A DNA stretch of 64,000 bases, taken from assembly GCF_029784155.1 (NCBI RefSeq), contig NC_073691.1:60959746-61023745 (forward strand), in the 5' to 3' direction. Below the pieces are notes generated by a model that was given only the letters and a program-made list of their open reading frames with translations, made no database searches and had not been told where the DNA came from. Shown here in pieces: positions 43,937-56,019 of this stretch (positions are counted from its first letter, which is position 1; every line of letters starts with the position of its first letter). The DNA comes from Uranotaenia lowii (lineage: Eukaryota; Arthropoda; Insecta; Diptera; Culicidae). The translations under genes and the position numbers were made by a program.

Positions 43937-43951
43937 CCCGGGACACCCTGT
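43937..43951. repeat. 15-bp inverted repeat, right copy
   Basis: CCCGGGACACCCTGT, exact inverse of 38562-38576, just after the non-LTR fragment. Confidence 0.4.
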
Positions 43952-45239
43952 AGCTACTAGCACTCTATCAGCTAGCGAACGTTTCATTGATTCTTCCTAG
44001 TTATAATAGCCGGTAGATTCCGAGCGACATACAAATCAATTTATAAACCCCACGGGATTAATTATATCTACCCAGCCCATTGGAACGAACGGGCGACGGC
44101 AAAATTTCTATCGGTTCGGCACCGAATAAATAGTTGGAAAAAAAATAAGCACGCTTGCACATCATCGGCATAGATGAGGCTGCCAATATTCAATCAAGTT
44201 CCCGCACCCCGAACGACACCGGTGCCACTTCATTATTGGCACACCTGATTCGGCGGGGCGATTCCGCATTTGGCACTTCAATCGGCAACAGCTGTTTGCT
44301 GTAGTCTGGAATGAGCGACACCGTTACAAATAGTGTGTCAAATAAATTTTAAAATGAAAATCAAACACAATTTCCATTGACACTTATAATTTTTTATTCA
44401 AAAAAGAAATTGAAGGATTTTAGGAATCGAATGAGACTGTAAGTCAGTTAAAATATATATTTTTTCACACAAACTTTTCTATTTGTGCAAATAGTGAAGC
44501 GTTCACAGTTCGGTGTCACTAGTATAGTAAACCAAAGCCAAAGTAATTGTACCTTGCTCTCTATCACAATGCAATGTTATGCTTGACTGATTCCATCATT
44601 CGCCGGCGGATGAGTTGAATCAGGATTGGCCCAAGAAGCGAAGAAGATACCTGTGCTCTTACTGTGAACGAACGATTAAGATTTTATTGCATGCGACTAA
44701 CAGATGCTGCTGCAGTTATCTGCACGATACGCACATTCCTTACGGCAGCAGCATCATCATCTTTAACGGTAGCTTTCATGTAGATATAAACTAGACACTT
44801 GATTATCAGACAAGCTATCATCGGACTGGTACAGAAGCTAGACAACGCATGTAGTTCATATCAATCTAGCTAGAAGATGGATAATCAAAAGGCGTTGAAC
44901 AGTTATCAAACAAGAAGCTTCAGTTAAGTTTTATCGTTGTATTCCGTACAGAGAAGAATAAGTTTAACCATATATAGATTTATAATTATTTTTTAGGATA
45001 ATTTTCCAATGACAAATTTTGAAATTCTTAAGTAGATGATCTCTCAAAGTAAGAATTCAAAGTCATTCGTTATCAACATATAAGACAAAACAGTCATTAC
45101 ACGCCAAGTTGATTCAACAGTACAAAATTTCTCAGCCGCCGTTTGCTAAAACAGACCGATGCCTCGTTAATTTCGGTTTATTATTCAAGTTGTTTTAACA
45201 AAAATTCACACAGCCAGTGATGGTTCCTGTATTAGTTAC
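43952..45239. other. no gene recognised
   Basis: The first 350 bases (43960-44310) are GC-balanced and look unique. The rest is AT-rich. No ORF with a known domain. Confidence 0.5.
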
Positions 45240-46340
45240 AAACCACTTAAGTAAGGGGGAAGAGGCTCCCATACAAAAATAACATAGAATGTGACACAAC
45301 CCATGTAAATTATCAGTGATTTCCATCAAATCTGCTACTCAAAAAAATAATAAAATGAGATGGTCAAACCGGTGATCAATTAATTGATCTCAGACAATCG
45401 GAATCGGAGGTTATTTGAATACTAAAAATGTTTATATGATTATTCGAGACCCCTTGTCTTTTCAGTGGAAAAAAGAAGAGAGTAGGGGGCTTCTATATAT
45501 TTTTTTGCATACTCGATATCTATTTGAGTAAAGGAACAGAAGTTGACATGGGAAGGTATTTGCTTACTAGAAATGCTACTATGAAAATTTAGTACCCTTC
45601 TCGTCATCCAGGGGAAAGATAGGAAGGGGAGAGAGAAGTTTCCTAACATTTTTTTTGTATAACCCGAGATCTAATCAAGCAAATTTAACCAAATTTACCA
45701 TGGGAAGGTTTGTAGATATGATAAATGTTTTTATAATTATTTTAGACCCCTCCCTTCTTCTAGCGGAGTGATGGGACTTCCATACAATTTTTCGCAAAAC
45801 AAGGGAACTAATCGAGCAAATGGAACCGAATTTAGCACGGGGAAGTAGAGTGGCGAGATTGGGATGGAAATAGGGCCTTGCCTTATATTTTTTCACATTA
45901 CGAGAACTAATCAAGCAAATAGAACCAAGTTAGCCTCCTAATGGTATTTGAATACGTGAAATATTTCCATGATTATTTGAAACACTACTCTTCTTGCAAT
46001 CAGTGTATAGGAAGGGGTCCTCATACAATTTTGTTGGCATAACTTTTAATTTAATCAAGCAAATGGATTTAAATTTGGCATGGGAAGGTTTTCAGGTACG
46101 AGATATGTATTTATGATTGATCTATTCCATTCCGCGTCGCAAAGCAAGAACTTATCTACCAACGGAACTGAATTTTATATTAGAAAGTTTTTGGGTATGT
46201 ACGAAAAAAGTGGGTAGAATAATTATTAGAAACTCCAGCAGTAGGACGTACAAGTTTTTTTTGCATAAATCGAAAACTTATAAAGCATAGGAGCCATTTT
46301 AATTACGAATAATTTTAGACCCTCTCTTTTTTATGGCGGA
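45240..46340. repeat. diverged ~120-160-bp repeat units
   Basis: A pattern of CTTCCATACAATTTTT-GCA, AACTAATCAAGCAAATGGAACC, ACCATGGGAAGGT, ATGATTATTT and AGACCCCTCCCTTCTTC recurs near 45480, 45640, 45770, 45885, 46030 and 46260. Units are 15-30% diverged and vary in length. This is an old tandem or multiply duplicated sequence without coding sense. Confidence 0.6.
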
Positions 46341-48763
46341 GTCGGTAAGAAATTCAAATTATTCAAATTGCCCCCCTCATTAAAGTCCGAAGATGCCAAG
46401 TGAAATGTTGTACTCAACATAAAATTTGAATTTTCTAATCAAATTTTGATGAACTACGTAAATGATCAAGAGTAACAATAGTGTAACAATCTTTACTCCA
46501 AAACCTCATTCCAGGTTGTGGTCTACAACAGTTTTTCAAAAAATTTCTCACTTGTTGATAGTAATTGAGTCTCAAATATTGAATCCCAATAATGTTAGAC
46601 TAAGCTTACCAAATTGTACGGATTTGGACCAGATTCTAACTCTATTTGCAAAATCAAACGAAAATTTTAATTGTGTCCTTAGAATCATGAATCTTGTCTC
46701 CAATTCATTTTTTTATTCAAATTTTATCAAAAAACATAAATGATTTTTTGAAAGCCTGATTTTTCTTATGATTCTGAATCGCCTGATGTGTTTCGAAAAA
46801 ATTTAAAACAGTATTTCGTGTGTTTTTCTTCTTTTTTTTAGAGGAATAATTCTGAAATTTGCCTGCATATTGGACGGATTTTTAAGCAATACTTGAAACA
46901 ATATGCCCTTATTTCACAAGGTTTCAGGATAAAATTGCCTGGATTTGCCAAGCCCGGATACTACTACCTCCAACATAAGTGTTGCATTTTAATCTAAAAT
47001 GTGATGAATTTTCCATATTCAAAACTCTGAATTTCGGAATATGAAAAAAATATTTAAAATTCAAACCACTTTTAAGATTTGGATCTGAAATTTTTATTCT
47101 AAATTTAAGTGCAGAGTTGAATCATAAGAAAGTTTCATGAGTCCAGAAATTAAAAATATGTAAAAATTTCGTCATTCACAAATTTATTAAAAATTTTTAA
47201 GTTCAATTACGAATAAATAATTGAAAAAAAAAATCATATTGACACCATAAATTCCAATTCAAATAAAAGATTTCTGGTCAAGGGTTCTGATGCAAATTTC
47301 GCTTTTTGTTTTCAAATTCATAGGATTTTTTAGGAATTTAGATTCAGGCTTAGAATTTGGGTTCAAAATGCAGAATTCAGACTTGGAACTAAAATTCAAG
47401 GTTTGTATTCAGATTAAGCTAAAATTTAAGTTTTATGATCAATATTAAAATATCGATGTTAAAATTTCATCAGGGATTCAAATTGAAGGAGATAAGGTTT
47501 CATAACTTTGATTCTTGATTCAAAATTAAAACTTTAAATTCATCAAAGTCAGATTAGAAACACAAACCTGGTGAAAATCACATATAAAAAATAAGATCTG
47601 AATTCATTTCAAAGAATTTGTTTTTTGAAAAATCTAGATTTTGATTTTGAAAACTTTAATTACAGGATTTAAATTACGAAATATTAAAAATTAAATGATA
47701 ATTTTTGAGCTTGTTTTTTATCCTTATTTTAAAAATGCAGCTGGAAATTTTACTTACAAAATTTACATATATTGCAGATTCTTTAAAATCAAAGGTTCTA
47801 ACTAAGTCTTAAATTTTAGTCGAGTTTACAATAGTAGTTAAAAAAAACCTTATATGAATCGCAAACCTTATTTTTCACTTTTATTTCTGAATATTTGATA
47901 CATTTTCACCCAATACTTAAAATGGCTATGCTTATGGTTCAGGAGAATTAGCTTGCTAAAGTAAGTGAGTCACAAAAAATTTTTTTTTTGAATGAAGGTT
48001 CAAAATCCTTTTTTTTTGTTCCGATTCTCGATGCAGTTGGCGCACCTGATATTGAAAAACCTATCTGAAACAACTGTGATCAATGTTTACTCTTGGGCTC
48101 GAACTCACTCAATTTATGAAAGCTTCATGAACAAAATTGGCTTCTCCTAGGACTTATTTTCAAAAATAAACAACTTTTAATGCAAAATAACTTTAATCTG
48201 AATAATTTGCACTAAGTACGTATTTACATAAACTTTGAATAAACATTCTGAAGATTTTTGGTTTTGACTATTCTTAAGCTTCATTTTTTGCTAACATGAC
48301 AAGCAGCTAAGTAATTGATGAAAAAAGTTACAACCATTTCAAAATAACAGAATCTGAATCCAGTGAAAAGTATTTAAAATGGCAGACTTTGCTTGCTGAA
48401 GCTTTTAATAATTTCATGAAATGATTTTGGCAAAGGTTATATAAATCAATAAATTCCAATGCGATGCGTTTTTTGAGATTTTTCATTTTCATCCTATGAC
48501 TACACAGTTTTCATTAAAGCAGTCAAAAATGCTAAAATAAAATGAAAAAATTTGGAAACAAAATTTTTGTATAACATCGAATATCTTTACTAGGGTACAA
48601 GTTAGGTTTGTACTTTGTTCACATGGATTCTAATGCAAGAATCAAGGAATATTTTTCATCTAAAGTTATATTTTTCGGAACTTTCAGTTTATCTCAGGCG
48701 ATTTTTGAATGAAAAATTTAGTTTTCCCATACAAATTTCCATACAAAATTAAAACTCGTTGCG
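46341..48763. other. very AT-rich stretch, no gene seen
   Basis: More than 70% A+T by eye, with frequent AAATTCAAATTT-like strings that suggest old simple-repeat decay (46990-47720). No feature supported. Confidence 0.55.
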
Positions 48764-48979
48764 CTAAAAAGCTTGCAGCGGTCTAGTGCCCAGGCACAGA
48801 TTGCAGCAAACCCTGTGGGGGAGTCGATTTTTGGGCAGCGGGTTTCGAACGATCGTGTTCGCATCCCGCTTAATGCGGACCTTTTGCTGTGCCATGTTGC
48901 TGATGTCTTCCGATGAGAGCTTTTCGGAATGGCATGTTTCTCTATTGTCGACCGGTTTTTTTATGGCAAATGTGGCCAA
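48764..48979 (-). CDS. candidate small protein, 71 residues, unknown
   Basis: On the minus strand an ATG at 48979 opens a frame of 71 codons (MATFAIKKPVDN, and on to KNRLPHRVCCNLCLG). The ORF is a GC-richer island in very AT-rich DNA and ends with a Cys-rich segment (CCNLC). I recognise no family. It could be a small gene, a retrocopy or an exon; there is no poly(A) signal or clear splice site to decide. The plus-strand ORF over the same bases reads less like a protein. Confidence 0.33.
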   Translation of the reverse strand: MATFAIKKPVDNRETCHSEKLSSEDISNMAQQKVRIKRDANTIVRNPLPKNRLPHRVCCNLCLGTRPLQAF

Positions 48980-49685
48980 ATTTAAAACTTTAAAACTTTA
49001 AACAAATCTTAAACTGTTTCAAACACCGAGCACGTTCTAAAATGGCGAAGATGAAATGTCAATTTGCAGGGTTGCTAGCGATTTTTCGTTTTGAAATTCC
49101 AAAGTTTTTCCCGGTTTTCCCCAGGTTTTTTCCCGGTTATAAATGATGATCTTCTCGATATTTATTATACTTACTTTTCATATAAAATCATGGCGAAAAA
49201 AAAATCATTATACAGGGCTTCAAATTTCTAACAAATGTATCTCAAAACTTGTAAACCGCTTAGAAATCATGGCAAACACTTCGGCGTCTTCTAACACGTA
49301 GTCTTTTCGTATCAATTGACAGGTTTTCATGATTTTTTATTGACAAATCTAATGAACAGGGCATCTATTCGTTGTTTTGCTCCGCAATTTTATCAATTTC
49401 GCAAAAATAAGTCCGATTAATTGATCTTGAAACTATAATGTAGTACTTACAGCCAATATTATTTTTCAAGAATTTTTATAAAGTTCTAGAAAAAAAGTAT
49501 AATTTTTATTGAAATGTGTTAACAATACATCGAAACATACTATAAAATCATTATTTTCTAAATGCAGTTATATTTGTTTGTACAAATTCGAAGACATGTT
49601 TTTGAAAAAAATGTTTTTTTTAAACAAAACAATGAATAACTTTAGTTATAGTCATTTGAACTGAAGGTTCGTGAAAATATAGAAA

Positions 49686-49926
49686 TCTCGCCTGAGCTCT
49701 TTCATTACGTCGTGTGAAACATCTTAAGAATTCACAGAAAACTGCTGAAAAAGTTATCAAAACAACATTAAAATTTGTATTTTACATATAGAATATGTTG
49801 TCCAGGTTACAAATATTCTAAATTGAAAGAAGTTGCGACTAGTTTATGTGAGGTTTTATATTTTTTCGTAATAAAACTCTTTGTTTACAGTTTTTTTCAT
49901 ACGACGTAATGAAAGATCACGCGAGA
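49686..49926. mobile_element. MITE, TTTCATTACGTCGTATGA family, copy 1
   Basis: About 240 bp with inverted ends: TCTCGCCTGAGC, then TTTCATTACGTCGTGTGAAA; the right end in reverse reads TCTCGCGTGATC, then TTTCATTACGTCGTATGAAA. The interior, with ACATATAGAATATGTTGT and GAAGTTGCGACTAGTTTATG, matches the copy at 52358-52597. No target duplication is evident here. Confidence 0.6.
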
Positions 49927-50267
49927 ATTGTGTATACAATAGGGCTGAGCTTCGATTGTTTGAGTGTAGGATATTATTGTTTATCAGGGTTAAGACCTGA
50001 GATTTCGGAAACTTGAAGCAACAGCTTAATGTAGAATGAATTAAAAACTTAACACTTGCGATGTAATGCTTCGTTCCTCAGGCCAATTCGAAACAATACA
50101 CAACAACAACAACATTGGAAAACCAATAACTTTTTCTGGTGAAAAAGAGGTATAACTCTGCTCAAAAATGTCTCACGATGCCTTATTATTTTCCTTTTGC
50201 ATAAAATAATTTTATGAAATATGTAACTCGAAAACTGAATAATTTGAAGTCAAAACTAAAACTAGTA

Positions 50268-50647
50268 CAGCCGAATCTGGATGTGCGAGAAACCTCTATA
50301 GTGAGAGAAAAGATCAAGTCTCAAGCTTTGCAAAACACAAAACCTCTTCAAATGAGAGTGTAAACCCTCTATAAGCTAGAGTCGTTTTCCTGACTAGACC
50401 AAGGAAATTAGAGAAAATAACAATTTTGTACTATATTGAAACTTACTCAGAAACCTTTGAACTGATGCATCAACTGGTGTCAGGTGCATTTTTATCTAAT
50501 ACACATTGAATAGTTGCATTTCTAGATCACTTTAATGATATGTATGTTGCTGATCCTCTATAAAATAGAACCTGGTTAAGTTAGAAACCTCTTCAAGCGA
50601 GAAAAAAAATTCAGTCCTTTGGACTCTAACTTATCCAGGTTCGACTG
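50268..50647. mobile_element. pogo/Tigger-like MITE
   Basis: A 380-bp insert with CAGCCGAATCTGGAT and, in reverse, CAGTCGAACCTGGAT ends and TA on each side (50266-50267 and 50648-50649). Inside the ends are CCTCTATA-GTGAGAG and CTTCAAGCGAGA blocks of the kind seen in pogo/Tigger-type elements. No ORF. Confidence 0.6.
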
Positions 50648-51227
50648 TAGTTAGTTTTGTGTTTAGTTTTGTCTATAATAGTTTCATTATTAAATTTATA
50701 ACATTTGAGTTATGCTTGTAAGTGTAGCACACTTGCGGAGAGCGAAAAAATGAGATAACTCATATTTCTCCACATTTTGTTAAAAAAGCGATTCAAACTT
50801 CGTTTGTTTACTAATGAACGAAAATAAGCGTTTATGAGATAAATCTATATCGAGACTCTTAAAAAAATACTCCCAAATTTTGTAAATTTTTTTAAAAATA
50901 TTTTTGAAACTCCGTGAAAAAATTTCAAACTTGTCAATTTTCCCGGTGAGGTGCCGAAATTCCCGGTTTTTTCCCGGTTTCCCGGTGACGTGATGAAATT
51001 CCAAAGTTTTTCCCGGTTTTCCCGGTTCGCTAGCAACCCTGCTGTCAAGTTTTTCCAACATTTTTTGATTAATACACGAGAACTTTCAAAAAGGTTAAAT
51101 TTATTCATAGAAAAATTCTTAAAATATAACCATATTGATAGTTTTGGATCAAAAACTATAAAATGATTATTCTATAACCATAATTGGTTAAATAAAAACG
51201 AGCATGTAACGTAAGGACTTGAGGCTA

Positions 51228-52316
51228 AGGAGTGTATTCGAAAAAAATGCAACACTTTGTTATGTGAAGAAATTTTGGATGCATGGATGGAAATTGATGA
51301 AATTTTCAGTGAAGCTGCCTAGTGATGTAATCTGTACGTGTACAAAATTGAGTGACGATCTGTCAAGTGGTTTTTGAGAAAGCGTCCAATACTGAAGTTC
51401 AGCTTAGCTTAGCTTGATTGACTACTCACATCCACCTTTGAACTATGGAACCTGAAATACTTCATCTTGAATTTATTTATCATTAGGTAATCCCATTATT
51501 GCTCCACATTACTTTTAATGCATTTCGAGCTCCATTGTCGCAAACGTTTTTTTTTTCAAACTGTTTCGTCTAGCTGAGTTATAAATAGACGTGACTTCAT
51601 TTCTATTAGGTAGAAAAGCTGCCCACTGGTAAAATAAACAAAATACGGTGATCAAATCGAGCGCAAAATATTTGGACTGCTTGTGGGGAGATGTTTTGAA
51701 AAATTTCGTAATGGGCTTTGATGTCTAGTACTTGAGGACGCTAACGATATGTGGAAACTTCAAATCACTCAGATTTTTATAACGATTGACATAATGAATG
51801 GCTAAAAATACAAAGAAGACTGCCTCCAAATGCGAACGTTTTCCCTACAAAGCACTTTAGTATCTCCCAAAAATAAACTGTGTTTAAGTTTGATCTGGAA
51901 TCGTGCCATAACGCAAAAACTGTGGTGGAGTGATAAAAAGTCAAATATTTTGTTTTTGTGCCAAAGGAGGACAATCGACTAAATTTGTTATAACTTCGAC
52001 AAAATTTAATATATTGAGTTTTTTTTTGAAGGTCAAGCTTCAGGAAATTGAAAAATAATCAAAAATAGCCTTGATTAGAAAAAAAGGGTGGTCCATATTA
52101 TGCAATGTAGATGGCGCACGTGTTGTCCGAAAATTATAATCGAAAATTTCCTCATTGAACGCTATCTCAAAATCCAATAGACAAGACATCACAAAATTTT
52201 GCAAATGTAAATATTACATTACCAGGTAACTTCGCTTAAAATTTCATCAATTTTCATCCATACATTCAAAAGTTATTCACGAAACGAAGTGTTGCATTTT
52301 TATCGAATACACTCCT
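51228..52316 (+). mobile_element. decayed ITm/mariner element with ~120-bp TIRs
   Basis: TA at 51226-51227 and 52317-52318 bounds a 1089-bp element. Both ends begin AGGAGTGTATTCGA, then AAAATGCAACACTT. The match continues for about 120 bases (ATGGAT-AAAATTGATGAAATTTT). On the plus strand near 51885-51985 a frame reads LESCHNAKTVVE, then VPKEDNRLN, very like the second catalytic block of ITmD37E transposases (LASCHYGKKAMEW...VPKDKNPPN). The rest is lost. A single-end fragment lies at 28720-28870. Confidence 0.65.
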
Positions 52317-52357
52317 TATGCTAGATTAAACTTTATACGGATGTATTTATCAGTATA

Positions 52358-52597
52358 TCTCACGTGAGCTTTCATTACGTCGTATGGAACATCTTAAGAA
52401 TTCACAGACAGCTGCTGCAAAAGTTATCAAAACAACTAAAAAAATTGTTTTTCACATATAGAATATGTTGTTCAGGCTACAGATATTCTAAATGAAAAGA
52501 AGTTGCGACTAGTTTATGTCAGTTTTTGTATTTTTTTCTTAACAAAAGTCTTTGTTTACATTTTGTTTCATACGACGTAATGACAACTCACGCGAGA
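52358..52597. mobile_element. MITE, TTTCATTACGTCGTATGA family, copy 2
   Basis: Ends TCTCACGTGAGCTTTCATTA and, in reverse, TCTCGCGTGAGTTGTCATTA; TATA flanks both sides (52354-52357 and 52598-52601). The interior matches copy 1 at 49686. Both are direct repeats about 2.7 kb apart. Confidence 0.65.
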
Positions 52598-52702
52598 TAT
52601 AATAAGTATATAGATAATCATTTCATGTCACCAACGAGACAATGAGTACGAAAAAATCTTTCTGTAACAGTCGTTAAACTCCTGTAACATCTTCCAAACA
52701 TC

Positions 52703-52706
52703 TACA
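52703..52706. repeat. target-site duplication TACA, left
   Basis: Repeated at 54074-54077, just outside the right end of the 52707-54073 element. Confidence 0.7.
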
Positions 52707-54073
52707 GACACATTCCACCGTGACGTGAAATCGCTTTTCCGGACTTTTCTGCACTGTTATCGTTCTAGAAGTCAACCAATTTACTTGAAAATGAAGAAAA
52801 TTGTAGCAAACGGTCGCAAATTGAATTTTCTTCAAAATGAATACAATTTGGTCATTTTAAAATTTAAGTTGTTTTTGTAGTGACTAATTACTTTTGTGAC
52901 GTGAATTCACGCTAGAATTAACCATTTCGGACTTCAGTACATACATCCTTGAATTCCTGTTCTCTCTGTGGAAATAGAATATCGGTGTCTTCGAATGAGT
53001 TGTAAAGAAAATAATTACCCACGATTTGATGTACATAACTTCTCGATTGAACAACAACGAACGAAGTTATGCTGATTTGAAATTGTGACGTGAATTCACT
53101 CAGTTCAAACAGAACAGGGTAGTTGACTGAATTCACGTCACGAAATATAAAGTTATACTGTGGCTATACTGAACCATTCTTTGGAGTCTTCAAATTTTAT
53201 GTAGACTTTCAAAAACGATATTTTGTTGTTCCGACTTTTACAATCATAAATTTTTAGTATCTGCACCTAACTTTTTCCTTATTTTGATTGGCACTTGAAA
53301 AGCAACATATTGAGGGATCATATGTTAAAATAACTACTGTCTTTATTTAAAGATTCACCAAAAAATATTTTTTTAATTTTTTTTTTTCAATCTTTTTGCA
53401 TTTTTATTTGAAAATAATGAACTTATTAAAAAATCAACTAAATTAAGCTCGATTTGTCAAAATCCGACCATCTGGAGGGTCAAAACAGCTTTCAGAGCAC
53501 ATTTTCATATAAAATTTAACGAAAAATCAAATTTTGTGACGTGAATTCACTCATTCGCGCTGTTGTAACTCAGCTAGATTCCAACCGATTTCTACAAATT
53601 TTAGTGTTTCAGAATCGTCTTATCATTTTTGAAGAAAATCTCATTTTTTTATTTAAAAAAAAGTCTGAGTTTTCTCGTAAAATTAAAAACATCCCTTTTT
53701 TGTGACGTGAATTCACTCATTTGCGACTGTTTTTGTTCGCTTTTCAAACCAACTATATTGGATATAAACAAATTCTTTTTTCTACAAAATGAAGCCGTGT
53801 TTTTTGGCTTCTGAACATACTAAAAATATTTTCGAAAAAAATCATCCATATATTAAAATGAATGATTTTGTAAAAGTTGTCAAAAACACCACGTTTTTCA
53901 ACAAAAAAACTGATTTTCAAAATCATCTAACACATGTGTAAAAAAAATGTTTTCTCCTTTTTCCGTTGGTTTCGTGTGATTTGAATTATCAAAATTATAG
54001 ACAATTTTGAGATTTTTTGATACGCGAACGGATAAAAATCACTTTTGAGCGGTACAAGCGCGTGGAATGTGTC
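52707..54073. mobile_element. non-autonomous element, copy 2, 12-bp TIR, 4-bp TSD
   Basis: 1367 bp, in the same orientation as copy 1 at 7408-8761 and nearly identical, apart from scattered substitutions and small length changes in A/T runs (for example 52790, 53365). Ends are GACACATTCCAC...GTGGAATGTGTC inside TACA duplications. It has the same set of GTGACGTGAATTCAC motifs. No long ORF. Confidence 0.8.
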
Positions 54074-54077
54074 TACA

Positions 54078-56019
54078 GATCTTTCTCTCGCCTTTTTCCC
54101 GATGATTCAACCTTACATCATTTCAATGGAGAATTTCGAGAAATAATAATCTATAAAGCCGCCCCAGACAAAGATCCGCCCACAGTTTTAAGACTCTTTA
54201 TATAAGTCACTTTCGGGCCAGAAAAGAAAAAGAAGACGACGAAAATCAAAGCCACGTTGTTACGCCCTTGCGTTGATCGACGCGCTAAATACACATAATG
54301 ATGATTTGGTAATTGCCGGTAAGTTCGCGTATTCTGCTCTACTCAGCTTCACCATCCATCTTTCCATATGCCTGAGCTACCCCTTACAAGAGCGATGATT
54401 AGATCGCTTTCCTTTTGTGTGTGCAATTTCGCTCTTTCGCTTTCGCCTTTCGTGTTTTTACCTCTTTTCTCTGCCTCTGGCGGATGGATGTTTGTACGCG
54501 TTTACATCATTCATTGATTCTTTGAATGGGGTAGCCCCCCGAAAAACCAAATATTACACTCACAATGGAAATCGGCGGTGAGTGACTAATAAATAATCGG
54601 CAGCAAAAGCAAACAAACACGGGTAATGGAACTTACTTGTTGGCTCGTCGCATCGGCGGCAAAGGACTTAATTGTCACAAAGTAGATGATGGTTCATCTG
54701 AGTTTTTAAATTCAGATTGAAAACTATTTTTGAAAGCATAATTGAATAAATACCAGGTTTACAACATATCGCCACTATTGAAAACAGATAGCCGAAACTT
54801 GTTTGAGCTCAAAGCTTAGTAGTTTTGCAATTAGTTTTGTAAGCCGAAATAGGTTTTTTGGATTTAATACCAATTTGCTAAAGACGCTCTATTAAGTATT
54901 TCTGCATGCCCAGCTTTCCTTAAAATTTCAGTCTATCTAGTAGAACTAAAAAAATGAAGAAAAATCTAAGATGAAAGTTTACATATTGTCACATTTATCA
55001 ATAACAGTCATTCCAAAAACAAGCATCAAAGAAAAGATGATACACCTTTTCTAATTATGGCAGGTGCCTGGTATGGGAACTTAAACCGTACAGCCTTGTC
55101 GATGCCATTCCGTAGCTGTAGCACGTTCTCTGCCTCCTCATTTGGATCTTTGATCACACCAGAATAGCAACAGAACCAGTTCCAAGCTTCGGTATGGCAT
55201 CTGGCCAGCCATATTTGGTAATTTGGGAAGTAGTACAACGTGCGCTCCCTCTGCGTGTATAACACCAACACTTAAAAAGAGAAGTTCCATTCTATACCGG
55301 AATACCAATCGAGCCGCGAACACGTCAGAAAATGTCGTCATCCGGAGAGAATCAAAACAAACAACAGGCCTACAGGAGGGACCCCGGGTGACAGAGTACC
55401 ATACTAGCTAATCGATTCCGGTGGAAAGTGACTTCCACAATGTTGAACAAGTTAAAGCAAGCGTATTTTTGGAACGTAAGGCCCCTGTCGCGTGTACCGC
55501 AAATAACCATTGCAGTAATGCACCGAAAGAGCGGTGCATAATTTTATTCACAATCGAAAAGTATGGCAAATAAAGCAATTATGAGATCCAAACCGCCATC
55601 ATCATCTGCTCCGGTTTGGTATGACTCAAAGCAATTTGCTCTACTCACGACACCGAACTTTCGGAATGGGGGATGAGTTTCAAAAGTTCAGGTGCCGGCG
55701 AATGGGCCTACATTCGATGCGATTCGATAAATCAGGTGAGGCTTTTATGAGATTTTTCGACTTCTTTTTTATGGGCTGCAGTTCATTTGGCAGGTTAGAG
55801 TTAAGATACCTTTTTTAAAGAAAAAGTTACCTTACTGTTTCGATTGGATTATACACCCACAGGCTGCAATCTACTCCAACCATAACATCCCGGTATTTGC
55901 AGATTAGCACACGATTGGCGATAAGCTTTATGACCAAAAACAATATTTTCTCGTTTTTCCATATCCCAGCATAAGACAAAGGAGGATAGAAACAATCATT
56001 CCAAACCGCGACAAAAGTC
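54078..56019. other. mostly non-repetitive stretch, possible promoter and 5' exon
   Basis: TATATAAG at 54199-54206 is followed by GC-balanced sequence and a good splice donor, CCG|GTAAGTTCG, at 54319. A 5' non-coding exon of about 90 bases could lie between. Overlapping minus-strand ORFs at 55026-55341 have no recognised domain. No repeat ends are seen. Confidence 0.35.

Larger units (their letters stand above)
49067..51041. mobile_element. possible element with CAGGGTTGCTAGCGA ends
   Basis: CAGGGTTGCTAGCGA at 49067 is mirrored by TCGCTAGCAACCCTG ending at 51041. Next to each end lies a TTTTTCCCGGTTTTCCC block, but in the same orientation at both. There is no exact 8-bp duplication, although TGTCAA lies just outside both ends. 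The interior holds two smaller MITEs (49686-49926 and 50268-50647). It may be a hAT-like element enlarged by nested insertions. Confidence 0.4.

Noticed and set aside
55026..55341. Possible conserved protein on the minus strand (81 and 67 codons)
   Set aside because: Two overlapping frames both open, neither with a recognised family; left as unassigned.
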